Shown here: piece by piece, positions 1 to 13,000 of the stretch
How positions within the stretch are numbered: the first letter of the stretch is position 1
How the letters are laid out: the number at the start of each line of letters is the position of its first letter
Origin: Eopsaltria australis
Lineage: Eukaryota > Chordata > Aves > Passeriformes > Petroicidae
DNA: 64,000 bases
Assembly (NCBI GenBank): GCA_034509425.1
Contig: JAVTVJ010000002.1
Location: 1-64,000, forward strand
Reading direction: 5' to 3'
The notes under the pieces: generated by a model
What the model was told of the DNA's origin: nothing
The model's input: the letters and a program-made list of their open reading frames with translations, nothing else
Databases searched by the model: none
Translations under genes and position numbers: made by a program

Positions 1-2683
1 ATCTCAGATTTTATTTTAGTTTTGTTTTTTCAGCTAGCATATGGCAAAAGGTATCTCTTTTCCTAGAGGGGAGAGGGCAGGATGCTCAGCTTTCACTCAA
101 ACAGAGCATGAGGGTTCAAAAGCCTCTGGGTGCAGTGGTGTCTGCTGACACCATGTCCTGGTTTCAGCTCTTGCATAAGCAAAACTAGAGACAGGGCTCT
201 GCAGCCATGCCTGCTGCCCAAAATGAGCCTGTGCCCAGCATCTGTAACCCAGGATCAGCTCTGGGGAAAGAAGTGCATGGCAAGGGGCTGAATGACCCCT
301 TGGGAATTCCCCTCCCTCCCTGGGAGCTGCACGGGCACTCAGCCCCGGTCCCTGCCTGAGCCATGCCCCTTGCCTGGCTGGCTCCCTCACTGACCTGGCT
401 CCATAGGCTCAGCATCCCTTCTGCTTTGGGCCCAGACAAACCCTTGGCCTTGCCTGTGTCCAGACAAGCCCCTATAAAATCTTAAAATTCATACACCAAG
501 CACACCAAATTAAAACACATAGACAAGTCTCCCTGGTAACTGTATATAAAGCAATTACTAGAGATACCTCTAGCCATGCTGCTATATCTAGCAGCAGCAG
601 CTTGTTTCACGCAGGTTTGTTTAATCCAATCACTAGCATATTAATAATAAACAAAATAAAGCAAAAAAATAACTGGGGAGATGGTAGAAATATTCTTCAG
701 GGAAAAATTGCATGTGGGGAGAGATCACATCACCAGGGAGTCTTCTATTAGAAAAATATGTAAGATTGGAGCAAGACTTAAACCCCATGCATTTTTTCCA
801 AAAGTGAACTCCTTACATATCATTACACAACTCACAATTAGAAAAGAAAAAGTGTTTCCAAAGTCTAATTCCTTCCTTGCATAAGTAACCTACTTCAATC
901 AGTTTATTTACTTGTTGAAAAAGTACCTGTCATCTTAACACATTTCCTATTGCTCTCTTCTTACAGGAGGATCACTCCAAGGATCACAAGTGTTTTTCTA
1001 AATTAACATGCTGTAATCTGCTAGCTTTTTAAAATTCATATACTACATTAGGCCTTATTAGATAAGAAATCTGTCTTCCTCCCACCACGTTCATCCTGCC
1101 AATGAGTATCATCCCTGACACTTTCTGATAAATCAGGGTTAGACATAAGGAAAACAGTATTCCACTGAAACTGCATCAGGAAGTTTAGCCCAGCAACATC
1201 TAATTACTCAGATGGAATACAATGCAAATAGAATATAACATCCTGGTTAAAGACAATCTGGGACCTCACCACCGATTTCTGTTTAATGGTATCTAGTAAC
1301 AAGACCCATGAGAAAGAAACTCTACATAACAAGAGACAAATAATCTTCCTGTAGGCTGCAGCAATTGGTTTGAGTTGGTAATTAAATTATTTCCTACTTA
1401 TTGTTTGGCAGAGTGTTTTGGGATATTTGAACTGCAAATAATTCCACTGTTACTGCTTTCAGTGTTAACAAGGCATTTTTCTCATAAGTATTGGGAGGCA
1501 GCAAACAAACATTGACAAAGAAAGCTGCAACAGAAACCCAAAGCAGGTTGTGGTATTGGGGAGGCAGCTGAAGTGCAGAAAAAATTATGAGTATTTCTCT
1601 TAGTGTTGTGGTTTTGGTGTGGGGCGTTCTATAAATAATATCTTTTTATTTAAATGGCTGCAATTTCAGGAATCAATCTTAAAAAACTGATATTAATCTC
1701 CAAGGCTGTGAAACCCATCCACAACTCTTCAGCTGGATTTCAGTTCAGTGGATGCTCCAGTTTTAATGGGTATTCTTGATACTACAAATCACAGGCACTG
1801 AGGAGCTGCATTTCTGAAAAAATAGATCATGTTGTCTGGCATCCAGCAGCTGAAATTTCAGGGTTAATTTTGAAAAGCCAACCCTAAACAGCCTGCAAAA
1901 ATGTTCACAGAGGGATGCAGAGGCTGGGGTCCAGGGTGGCAGGCATTGCTCCGGGACACTGCCCATGGCCTTGGGCGGGGGCACACCATGGGCACAGCAG
2001 TACATGATGGGAACAGACTGCATGGGCTCCCACTCACTCAGGGAGTTCTTCAGCTTACCCACAGGTGCCTTTTAAAATCACTCTCTTGACTGAGCCAAGG
2101 AAACAGGAACATGCACTGGTGCTGTAATAGACTGCTTTTGGTACATTTGCAAATATGCATTTATGCCAGAAAAATGCCTTGTTTACATTATAAAGAGTAC
2201 TCCCTTAATGAAGCACTTTCTTAAAATATCTCCTCATACTGACATGTTACTTTAAGCTCTCTCATTTCCTCACTTTAATTACTTTGTCTTAAGGAGCTTT
2301 ACTTGCAGGAATTATATTGGAGCTCCTGACTACAGTATTACCAAACTCAAAGTCTGTGGTTCATAGCCATACTTTCTTTGGGCATTGAAGCAGCATCACT
2401 GCAGTTTGCAGCAACAGACACACGCCATGACTTCTACAGCACTATAAGTGTTTTCTGCCCCTTCTTAGCTCAGCTCCTCTTTTCCATTCAGTTCTCCTCT
2501 GCCCTCCCATCACCTCATTGCTGTACTACTCGGCTGCTTCCCTGCTAAAGCATCTCTTTTCACATCTTTCCTTTTCATGAAAAAAATTCCCAGTAGTGTA
2601 TTAAAGTCTGTATGTCAGGCACCTCCATGAAGTTGATGTAAGACGCAGTGAGAAAAAGCAGCAAGATAAATAATTAGAAACAT
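1..2683. other. Intergenic, no gene seen
   Basis: Open frames up to 99 codons show no family motif. A TATATAAAG at 540-549 has no recognisable promoter context. Nothing else was recognised. Confidence 0.6.
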
Positions 2684-2888
2684 TATGAGGAACAGCTGCA
2701 GGAGCTGAGTTTGTTCAGTCTTGAGAAGAGGAGGCTCAGGGGGACTTCATCACTCTCCACTGCTCCCTGAAAGGAGGCTGTGGTGAGGTGGGGGTCAGTC
2801 TCTTCTACTGTGCCTGCAGTGAGAGGATGAGAGAAAATGATCCTAAATTGACACAGGGGAGATTCAGATTAGATAATGGAAAAAACTA
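2684..2888 (+). mobile_element. CR1 LINE fragment
   Basis: The run ATGAGGAACAGCTGCAGGAG, then GAGAAGAGGAGGCTCAGGGG, GAAAGGAGGCTGTGGTGAGG and TGGGGGTCAGTCTCTTCT, is the conserved CR1 3' region in sense orientation. It fades after 2880, before the usual terminal microsatellite. Confidence 0.85.
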
Positions 2889-5800
2889 AGGAACTGCAGT
2901 TGCTGCATTTTTGCACAAAGACATCCTTCCTGGAATGTGTTTCACAAACATGGCATCTTATTGTTCTGTAAATACCACTGTGTTAGCCTTTTAAAAAGAA
3001 AAATGAGAGGGAAAATCAGCAGCATAATTACTGAGAGAGGTATCACCAACCAAGGAGCACAGAAAATAGAGACGAGGGGGTGTAGCAGACTCAAATTATG
3101 ACCCTCACTTCATCGGAGAGGTGAGTTTTTCTGTTTGACATAATTCGACAAGTTAAAGTTTTTCAGTACAGAGTAAAGTATTCTAAAGAATATGATCCTC
3201 TCAGAAAAAAAATTTAAAAAAAATAAGACAATTAAGGAAAAAAGGTCCTCATCAAAGTGTTCATTGATGTGGAAAAACCAGTTTTTTAAAATAAATAAAG
3301 CTAGCAATTCAGTGGAGAATTATTTATTATCTCTGGCATTCACACTCCCACTGGTGCTGTCACCAAGTGCAAGTACAGGTGGAATAATAAATACATAAAT
3401 ATATATCATAAAAATAAATAAAATAAAAATTATAATATTATAATAATTAAAAATATATAAAAGGAAACAAGCTCACATTTTATGATGGGACAACAATTGT
3501 TAGAGTTTTTTCAGTCATGTTTCAATGTAGAAAATGTGCAGAATTCTGCTTCACCAGTTCTAATGCCACAAGGCTGTAATTAATATATTCCAACTGTATA
3601 TCTGCAAAGGCAGAACTAAGGCAGAAAAATGTATGAAACTCATACAAAATCTGGACAGAGCGTATTCATTCTTATCAGTATTTAATTAAATATAAATCAG
3701 GTAATTAAAACAACTGCCAGCCCATTCTATCCTGGCATTGTTCTGTTTCTTTTTAAATATTTGAAAGGCAACATACTCCTCCAAAGACTTTTTTTTCTTT
3801 AGAAATAAAAGCCAAACTCTAATTTCTTACGTGTCTTGACACGGTGATGACAGCTCTATAAACAGGTGTAATTGTAGAAAACTGAGTTTTCTATAATTTC
3901 TGATGTTTGATTTTGAACACACCATTGCAAAGAAATATTATGGAACAAGTTTTGAAAGCTCACTTGCTGTGGCTGGGGGATGTGTGTTTATGGTGCTGCT
4001 GCACCACAAGCCACCAAAGATCAAACCCTGGGATGTTCCTGGGGCTGTCATTGAGAGGGATGGTCCAGTCCCCTTGCTGAAGAAGCCTTTGGGCTGCACA
4101 CACAGATGTCATCGGTGTGGAAACCCTCCCCACCAGGCTGGGTTTGCAGTCTGTGCATGTCCTGTCAGCAAACAGGTGGGTGCTGCCACATGTGGAACTG
4201 GCTGGAGAAGGAGCGCTCAGTTTGGGCACAGAACACCATCAGATGCATCCCGACAAACACAGGCAAGAGCACAATATGAGAGCTGTTGTCCAATCTTGGG
4301 CAAAGTCTGTTTTGATCAAAATGAAATTCATATGGATAATTTGCTATTCTGGAGGTATATAAAATGATAGCCTTTTTTCCCATAGTGTTTAAGAAAATCT
4401 AATTTCTTTTAACACAAGAAATCAGGGAGTTAATTAAACCCATCCTTCACTCCACAGTGAAAGTTAAACCAGACCCTAATGTTAAATAAATGTACTGAGA
4501 ATTGCCAGTCTTTGATTTTGGACAGCATTCCTCTTGTAATTAAATTGTGTCTGAACATAATCAGGTTACTTTTTGCCTCTTACTGGGATTTTAGGGACAT
4601 CAAACACCCCTTCAGTAACAGAGTTGCAGTGATGGATCCATTTCACCCACCAAATTAGGCAAAACTGTGTTTGGGCTGCCAGTGCCAAAGCTTCCTCCTC
4701 CTTCTCTGCATGCTGAGAGCACTGCCAGGGCAGTTCCAGCACTGCCTGCACCACTGCTGAGGTCAGGGGTATTTCTGGGGCCTGGCTTCAGAGTCAATAC
4801 ACGACTCTCCTTCAGAAGCATCTTCTGAAGAGTGAGTGCACAGCATGCAGTGTTGAGGATGTGGAGGAGTCATTAAAGTGCCAAAATATTACAGACTGCC
4901 CTGCTAAGTGGATGTGAAAGATCCCTGCCAGGAGATTAAGATCTTCAGAGACTGCCCTAAAATGAACTTGAGAGAGCACTTTCTGCAGTAATTTAATACT
5001 AACAGGATTTATACATTTATTTTTAAAAATCCTTCTGCATGAAAAAATTCCCAGTGCCTTAGTGACGGCATGCCAAGAAATCATCCTCCCTGGTCTCAGC
5101 CTCACTGCTGAGAAAGGAGTCTTACAGGAATCCAGAGTCAATAATCTCAGCACAAAATGAGGTTGTTTGCTTTTTTTTCTATAGGAACAACAGAGAGAAA
5201 GAGGAAGAGTTTGAGGAGAAGAGGAATACAGGAAAGCAATAATAGGTGCTGTTTAAAGCAGAATTCAAAGTAGTAAATAACACAAACACTGAGCTGAATA
5301 CCTGCGTTGGTGGAGGTAAATATGTTGGTAGGAAGGCAGAAAGTGGAATGTGCCATCATACAAATGCTTTTTCCTCACATGTTAAAAATAGTGAAGATAA
5401 GTGCAGTCTCTTCATGGCAAGAGGAACTTTTTATCCCCAGCACTTCTGACAATCCAACAAACATACAGAATCCTGAATCAGCGGAGATCTTTTCCATTAT
5501 TCTTTTCCACTCCACCTGCCCTTCCTTCCCCCACCCATGGATGTGTGTTGAGCTGGAGTGTGGTGCAGAAAACAGCCCGAACTTCCCCAGGCTTTCTGAA
5601 CAAGCCTGTCCTTTGTCCCCATTGCTGGTACTGCCAGCTCCTGCATTGTAAAACAGTTTTCAAAGGGAGGGTGGGGAGCCTGCAGGGGCCATACCCACCA
5701 CAGCCATTTTATATTAAATCCTAAAGGTGCCATCAGAGCACCCCTCAACCCCTATAATTGCACTCCTACAGAATGCAATGTCTTCTAAATTATTCAGTGG

Positions 5801-8039
5801 CTCCCAGGGTAAATTCCTTCACCCTGGGTCTCAGGAGCACTGGCACACACCATGCTCACTTCTCAGCAGCACTGGGGAGACAGATGAGGCTCCTCATTGA
5901 CAGTGCCTTGACACACTCAGCTCCTCCAAAACACCACTGATCAAGCAAGGATGTTCTCATTTTTTTAGCTAAAAGATGCATGCAATCTTTACTCCACTGA
6001 TTATGACTATTCCTATTTCTCAGCTGGGCATCATGTCTTCATCACAAGCTTGACCCCACTCAATTTCCTTGTGTCAGCCACTGCTCAAATTGTCCTCATG
6101 TTAGTCATGACCAATCCAGGCTTGGGATCAAATGTACACTTCTCTACAGACCCAGTTCACATGAATTCTATTTTTAAAACCATCAGAGAATCCAAATAAA
6201 CCAACAAGTTCTGCTTAAGCACAGATTTCTTGTTGCAATAGAGATTGAACTTTCTTCTCTCAGAGATCAGTGGCAGACACAACAATTATAATATATACCT
6301 TTGTCAATGAGACAAAGCTCACCAGTCCAAACCTCCAACCCTGAAAGTGGTGCCAGGCACAAAGACCAACTGCCATACAACTGGGAAAAACCACCATGTC
6401 TCCTCCAAAGTGTGTTTTACATGAACAGGTAAAAGAAATGCAATATACATAGGGAAGAGAGGATAGGATGCAGAAAAAGCAACTGGTTAGAAAAGGTTTT
6501 AAAGCAGAGAAGAAGGTGGCAGCTTCTGTTGTCTGTTCAAAGTTTCCTTGTAAGACTATTCACCTACCTTATGTAAAAGGCATCTGTAAAAAGTTCAAAA
6601 GTTTCCACAAAGATCCCTACAAATCTAATTTTTGCCTAGATGCAGAAGCAGTTTAAAGCTCCTTTCAGTCTATTCATTTTCTTGAAGTAGATCCAGATTA
6701 AAAACAATCCCTCCAAAGAAAAAAGAAAATCCAAGCACCTATTAAATCCATTCCCTCTGATAAATCTTTGTATCTGTATCAGGTGTCTTCAGTTCCCACA
6801 ATCCCCATACTTCAGCCTGCCATTCAATGATTTTATTAAATGGTAACTTCTTAAGAGATTAAATGAAGATTTATTCTTTGACCCATATTCCTCTTTGCAG
6901 AAATGATAAGTTTCTGATACTCTCTTGAGGCTGAATGGAGGTCAAAGCAATTGTAACTGATCCTGTACACATTTAACTCTTACAGAGACTAATATTTGCT
7001 GACTGTATGCACTGACACCCTGTGTAAGTCACCTGAAGGAAAGCTACCCAAAGCTTTCAATCTTTTCAGCCCTGCAGCCTTGTCTCCCTCCACAGGACAG
7101 TTTCCAGTGATGTTTGGTGCCACAGCAGCATCCCAGCAGCATCCCCTGCCTGGGGGCCCCCCAGCACAGCTGCTGCCTTTGCACTTGCTTAGCCCTAGCA
7201 CTAATCTGTCTTGCTATAAAACCTCCTCAGCTCATTCTGCAGATGCACTTTTACCTGGTCTGCTGGCTTGTATTCAAGAAACATGGCCATTGTGGAGCTA
7301 GTAATAACTTAGAGCAGCTTTTTAGTGGCAAATGGTACTGCAGAAATGAAATAATTTACATCCCTTTAAAATTTTTTGATTGTTCCACGCTAAATATTCT
7401 TATATTCATTATTCTTATATTTAAATGTGATAGCTCATTTTGAAATTACTTGTGCAAAGCTAGTGTCAAAATAGTTCAGGTAAATTCTCTTTATTCACAA
7501 ATAAATATTTAGATATTTACCATTTCATTCACCCTGAGAATTTAGGGGACTGTAAACAACAAATTATTTTACAACAGGCACAATTGCTATTATTTTGTCT
7601 CATCAGTCTTCATACCAATTAAACTGACCTTATGCTGAGCAGCAAGCTCTGAAAACTTGGGCTGCTGTATACGTGGAAATACAGAGAATTTTAATCAGCC
7701 ATGACATACCCAGCAGTGTCTGTCTGCTGGCATGGAGGAAGCTGCCTAGCAACAATGCAAAGAAATCCTCCAATAACCCTGGCAGATCACAAAGAGTCTG
7801 TTAAAAATGGTAATCTCTCTCATAGACAAGTAGAGATGGTTTCAATTAAGGACAGCAATTCTCAACTTGTTATTTATACACAGTGAACTAAAATAACATT
7901 CATATAGTATAAATACAATGTGAAAAGGCCATGCAAAATTACTTAGAGATGTAATTTGCAGTACTTAATTTGATATTCACATCTGTAAGCCTTTTGTTTT
8001 GCTTAACAGCAAAAACATTCCAGCTACACTGGAGCTCAT
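2889..8039. other. Intergenic, no gene seen
   Basis: Holds the AT-rich tract at 3382-3462. The longest open frame (3903-4367, 154 codons, plus strand) has no recognised domain, splice context or promoter, and overlaps frames of similar quality on the other strand. Confidence 0.6.
3382..3462. repeat. AT-rich low-complexity tract
   Basis: About 80 bp made almost only of A and T (AATAAATAC, ATAAAAATA, TATAATATTATAAT). No regular unit is present. Confidence 0.85.
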
Positions 8040-8185
8040 ACAAGATAGAAATCTCAGCAAATAGGGCTGGAATGGGCTCAAGGGGTTGTTTAGTCCATCC
8101 GCAAGCACCAGGTCAGGATAAATTATATATAAACCATTCCTATCAATAACACTGTACTTGTTTCCCAAAACCTGCAACTAAGCAG
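8040..8185 (-). mobile_element. Old CR1-like fragment
   Basis: GGGCTGGAATGGGCTCAAGG, GTTTAGTCCATCC and a later TTTCCCAAAACCTGCAAC follow the order of an older CR1 3' end read in reverse. It is diverged, so the ends are approximate. Confidence 0.5.
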
Positions 8186-8265
8186 TACACAACTTCCCTT
8201 GGCGCTCTGCTCAGTTGCCTGACTCTCCCAAAAATTAGAAAATGTTGGGAAATCTCTAACATGGA

Positions 8266-8520
8266 CAGAATAGAATAGAATAGAATAGAATAGAATAGAA
8301 TATGTTGGAAAGGACCTTAAAGATCATCTAGTTCCAATCTCCCGCAGCCAAGGGAAGGGATACCTCCCACTAAACCAGGTTGCCCAAAGCCCCATCCAGC
8401 CTGACCTTGAATACTTTCAAAAATGAGGCATCCACAACTTCTCTTGGCAACTTTTTCAATGCCTCACCATCCACACAGTAAAAAATTTCTTTTCACAGGA
8501 AACCTCCCTTGCTCCAATCC
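8266..8520 (-). mobile_element. CR1 LINE 3' end with (AGAAT)n tail
   Basis: A tract of AGAAT repeats (8267-8301) is followed by GTTGGAAAGGACCTTAAAGA, CATCTAGTTCCAATCTCC and GGTTGCCCAAAGCCCCATCC. This is a CR1 3' end read in reverse, with its terminal microsatellite expanded. Confidence 0.88.
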
Positions 8521-8843
8521 TGCTGGCTGTAGTGGAGCATACATAAAGAAAAATACACACTCTTTTAGGAATTTCTGATGTACTTGGAAATGGCTATCAT
8601 GTATCAGTCTTCTGTTGGATAAACAGCTCCAGCATTGCTCAGGCTTTCCTTATACAGCTCATACATCTTTACTGGCCTGCTTCCTATTTCTTTTTGATTC
8701 TTTCTCCAACTCCTTATACTCCTTCTTGCCTTGTATGTTGAGTAAAAGCACCCTCCCAATCCAAGTTGGCAGAGATAGCTCTAGGTCTGTGGCCATCACT
8801 TCTCCAGGCATTGCAGAATGCAGAGGACCTTTCTCTTTCTTCC

Positions 8844-8905
8844 TCTCTTTCTCTTTCTCTTTCTCTTTCTCTTTCTCTTTCTCTTTCTCTTTCTCTTTCT
8901 CTTTC
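8844..8905. repeat. (TCTTTC)n microsatellite
   Basis: About ten near-perfect TCTTTC hexamers. They create false open frames of Ser-Leu, Phe-Ser and Lys-Arg repeats on both strands. Confidence 0.95.
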
Positions 8906-9983
8906 CTCCTACGGATTCATGTCCCTTGTGTTGCTGGTGCTTTTCATGTCCCTGAGCAATCCTCACCTCTGGCCTTTCCACAGAAAACTGCGCCAGTAGA
9001 AGGACAGGAGCTAGCAAAGGGTGGAGTTGCCCACCCAGGGTGGACCCTCCCCTTGTGTGAGATCCCATTTCTCCCCATCAAAGGGCAAATATGGGGCTGG
9101 AGGCACCAAGCCCCTGCATGGGCTTTTGCCTCAGCCCTGCAGCCCTGCCTGGTCGGGCAATGGAATGTGCCCAGACCAACAGTGTGTGTTGTGGCCAGAT
9201 TTGCATCCACTCCAGGCAGTTTATCCTCTGGATAACAGCCACTGCTTCTGTCCAGATGGAGCCCTGGGATCCCAATGGGATGTGTCCTTCCTGCCTCAGT
9301 CCAGCAAAGCACCAGGACGCCACGGCAGCCCTCAGCTGCCCTGGGCAGTGCTGGCTGCAGGCAGGAGCACCCATACACAGATTTTGGTTGCCCCCAAAGA
9401 CTAACTCATTAAAGAATTAAAATTTAATGCCTTTAGAGATTGCATCCTGGCAAAACAAAGTCCCTAGTCTCTCTTCAGGAACAATGAATCACTTTTTTCT
9501 TGATGAAACAATGAAAAGACTCAGAGTTTTCCAGTGGATTAGCATAAACCTTTATCCTAACTTGGCAGAGCTGGAAGCAGCAAGGAAAAGAGCCCAAGAA
9601 AGGAGTAAACAGAGCACCTCAGTACCTGGGATTGAAACACTTGAAAAAAATTCACTGCTCAACACAAGCTGTCAACCCCAGTCTTTAGAAACATGCATTT
9701 TCAAATTCAGAACAAAATGCCAAAGAAACCACTTTAATGTTGTTGACCAGATGTTTATATTTTGTTGATATTTTTAACAGTCACCTGACAACAGTTAATT
9801 CAGTGCTTTGAAGAGGGATGTCACTATGTAAAGTCTTGCTATTGGTGTAATGATGAATGGACTTCACTGCTGAGTTTGATAAATCAAGATCCTTCTAGAT
9901 CCTACACAGCATGTGCATACTTACTGTGCTACTGCAAAGTCTGCATGCAGTCTTTCATGCCACTAGCATGAAAAACTAGCTTT

Positions 9984-10022
9984 CATATATGTGTGTGTGT
10001 GCTTGTAAATATATATATAAAT
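9984..10022. repeat. Short TG/TA simple repeat
   Basis: TATGTGTGTGTGTG followed by ATATATATATAA. A looser TATA-rich stretch follows at 10055-10090. Confidence 0.7.
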
Positions 10023-13000
10023 TTGTTAGGGGTTCTTCCAAAACATACCAAATACATGAATATATACACATATAAATGTATTTATATATTTTTGTCACAT
10101 TAGATAGTCAATTGTCACCAAAACAAAAGTCTGATTTCCTTTTTACTTATTATTAATGTGCCTGATTTCTTAGCTCGTTGGTTTTTATTCCACTGCTCTT
10201 CTTGCTGGAAGTGGAGTTTTGATTGTGGCACACTCTAGAAGCAATGAGAAAATGTGATCATTCTCAAAGGTCTCAGTTAAATGCTCTGTAGCTCATATTT
10301 ATCAGTCAAGTCCAAACCTTTAAATTTGACTACAAAAGGCAAAACTTTCCTACCTGTCACTCTCGTTTCTCCTCTTCAGGAAGCTATGCCTTGGTGTGCT
10401 AACTCTCAGCCTTTGTACAAACCAAAGTGGGTATTTTGGAGTTTTAATAGAGCTTAAGCAATGGGTTGCAGACCCATTTCTTGTATCTGCATATTTATTC
10501 CAGCAAGGGGAAGCTTTATACTCAGGGGCATTCCTTTTGTTGCTGGCAACATAATAACATTTGCTTAATTGTGTTTTATTAATGTTAATATACCCACAGG
10601 CTCAGACTCTGCCCGCACATTTTTGTAAATTGAATTAAAGGAAAAATGAATCAGAGTTAAAAGACAGCTGATTAATTTTATTCACTTGCTTAAGGGGCTT
10701 TAAACCAAATGGTCTCCACGTTTATTTTTCTCTAGAGAACAGACTTTATAGCCACAGGGCTAAGAGAAACATGTCAGTAAGCCATTTTCATTGCCATGTG
10801 TCAAAGAGAGCTATTTAAAGCACTAAAGGAGGGACATTAGGGAGAGGTGCTTACCCCCTGCTCTGAACAAATGGCAGGGTTATACAGCCATGGTCTCTCC
10901 TGCCTGCTGCTGAGATCAGAGGGCTTTCATTTTTTAATGAAGCTCTCAGAACAGCCCCCAGAGCCTGCTGCCTGAAACAGGCAAGGACACAGGCATAGCA
11001 CAAACCCACTAAAAAGGGATGTTTTAGTCCACACAAAATCCAACTTATTAGCAGATCTGCCTCAACACATAGTGTAACTTAAAGGCTATTAATGAACTTT
11101 TTAATAGGCTTTTAGCTAGTTGCAGAAAAGATCAGCTCTTGAGACAGATTTCTCATTTGGAAATAAATATAATACATTAGAGACGCCTCCAGTGGATGTA
11201 TATTTATACAAAGCCTGGGCTGAAATATCAGCATGGATGTGGGGCTGTTCGGTAGGAGCCTGCCAGCTATTGAGAAGGGTCTGGCCTGAAGAGACCCTGT
11301 ACAAAAAAGATGTTCTTGTAGCCCTCCTTTCAATGATTCCTTCACAACTTCCTATTCAAAACTGGTAAGTCAGAAAAGATAGAAAGGTAAAAATCTAAAG
11401 AAAAAAAGATTGTTCAAATATATGCAAAAGTGAATGGCTTGAGCCCCTCTGTGTCTGGAGAAGCTACAGCAGATGTCCCTTATCATGACTGGGACATCAT
11501 GTCAGGATCAGGATCTGACTATTCTCCTATCTGTTTTGGCAGCAAGGGAGTTGGAAATGGAAATCCCTAATCCATATGGGAAGGATTTCCACTCTTCTAG
11601 GTCCCGTGATCATGAGATGGGCTGGAGAAGGGTCCCAGGCAGCAACAAACCATCTTCACCACATGGCCATGGCCAACACTCTGTGTAAGAACACAGGCCA
11701 CCTTACACTTTCCCTCCTGGTTAATCCTGATGCCTCAAGTGGTTCCCTCCTCCTCTTCCCACAGCTAATGACACATGAATAATGAAAAGGAGAAGAAAAT
11801 GTAAAATTTCTGGGAGTAGAGGAAGTTATTAATAAGCTCTCCAAACAACCTGTGAAGTGTTTTGCAGGCTTTTTCACATTCTGTGTTCCAGACAAACCAG
11901 ATATATATTCCAATAGGTCTTGCATGCTGCATGCATTTGGCAAATACTCTGCTACATCCCAGCCCATGAGACACCTCCACGTGCCACCAGGCATAATCAG
12001 CAAAGCCATCCACCAGGTCAACAGCCACTGAAACGTGGGAAATTTGGGGCACAGCTTTACAGCTAAGGGTGACAAATTCTTCCCTTTTGGTCTCTGTGTG
12101 TGTGTCACCAACACAATATCCTGGTGGAATTTTCACACCACTTGGATAATCATGGTCTCTACCAAGCCCCCAAATAAGGTCTCTGGCCACTTGTAGGACA
12201 TGGGTGCTCACACCATCCTGGACATCCACACCACACCATGGACACCTCACACACCCAGAGGATTACGATGCTAGCTGTACTGCAGCCCAGAGCTCTTCAT
12301 TATGCACCCCCACTCCAACACCCTGCGCTGCTTCTTATCTTTCACTGGTGTATCTCTACAACAATGTTCAGCCTTGTGTTGGTGAACGAGAGGGATTCAG
12401 GGCAATCTGGCAGAGCTGTTCTGTTTGCAGGGCAACTGTGACATTGATTGGAGCTTTGCCCTCACTTCATTGAGAAGAAAACAAATTCTGATTCTGTATA
12501 CAGAGATTTTCTCCCAGACTTGTAGCATTTTGGCCTGGCCTCTCCTGCTCAAATAATGGTAGGACAGCTAAGGATCTGGAACTGCTTGCTCTTTGCCTTC
12601 AGAAATGAAAAAAACACAAATGTATGCACATGGCTTTGATTTCTCTAACTTAGCATAGTGTCTGTTTAATCTCTGAGTATCTATATTTCTGAAAATAGGG
12701 AAAAGTAGACTTGGTCAGGGGTCAGTCACTTCAGAAGTGCTTGTTTTCCATTAAAATATCCAGCTAGGCATTTTTAAAGAGTAAACAGACCAGAAATAAG
12801 ATTCTTATTCTTCAGCACAGAGCTACACACTATGGAGATGGCTGAAAGCTATGAATTTGCATGTTGGTATTGGTGTTTGTGGTGGTGACTTTAGACTGTG
12901 GCACAACACTCGAGTGCTTTATTGATTTGAATATTTCTGGTAGCAACACTTGCACATCAGAGAAGCCTGTTGAAGGTGAGGAAGTATGCAGCTTGATGGC

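Noticed and set aside
534..660. TATATAAAG followed by AATAAA about 100 bp on, as in an LTR
   Set aside because: The surroundings are AT-rich and no terminal inverted repeat or duplication could be found.
3903..4367. 154-codon frame with several Cys and His
   Set aside because: Cys/His spacing fits no zinc-finger pattern I know. Opposite-strand frames are as long, and no splice or promoter context is seen.
8615..9235. 206-codon plus-strand frame and a Lys-Arg-rich minus-strand frame
   Set aside because: Both run through the TCTTTC microsatellite. The repeat opens several frames at once, and no domain is present.
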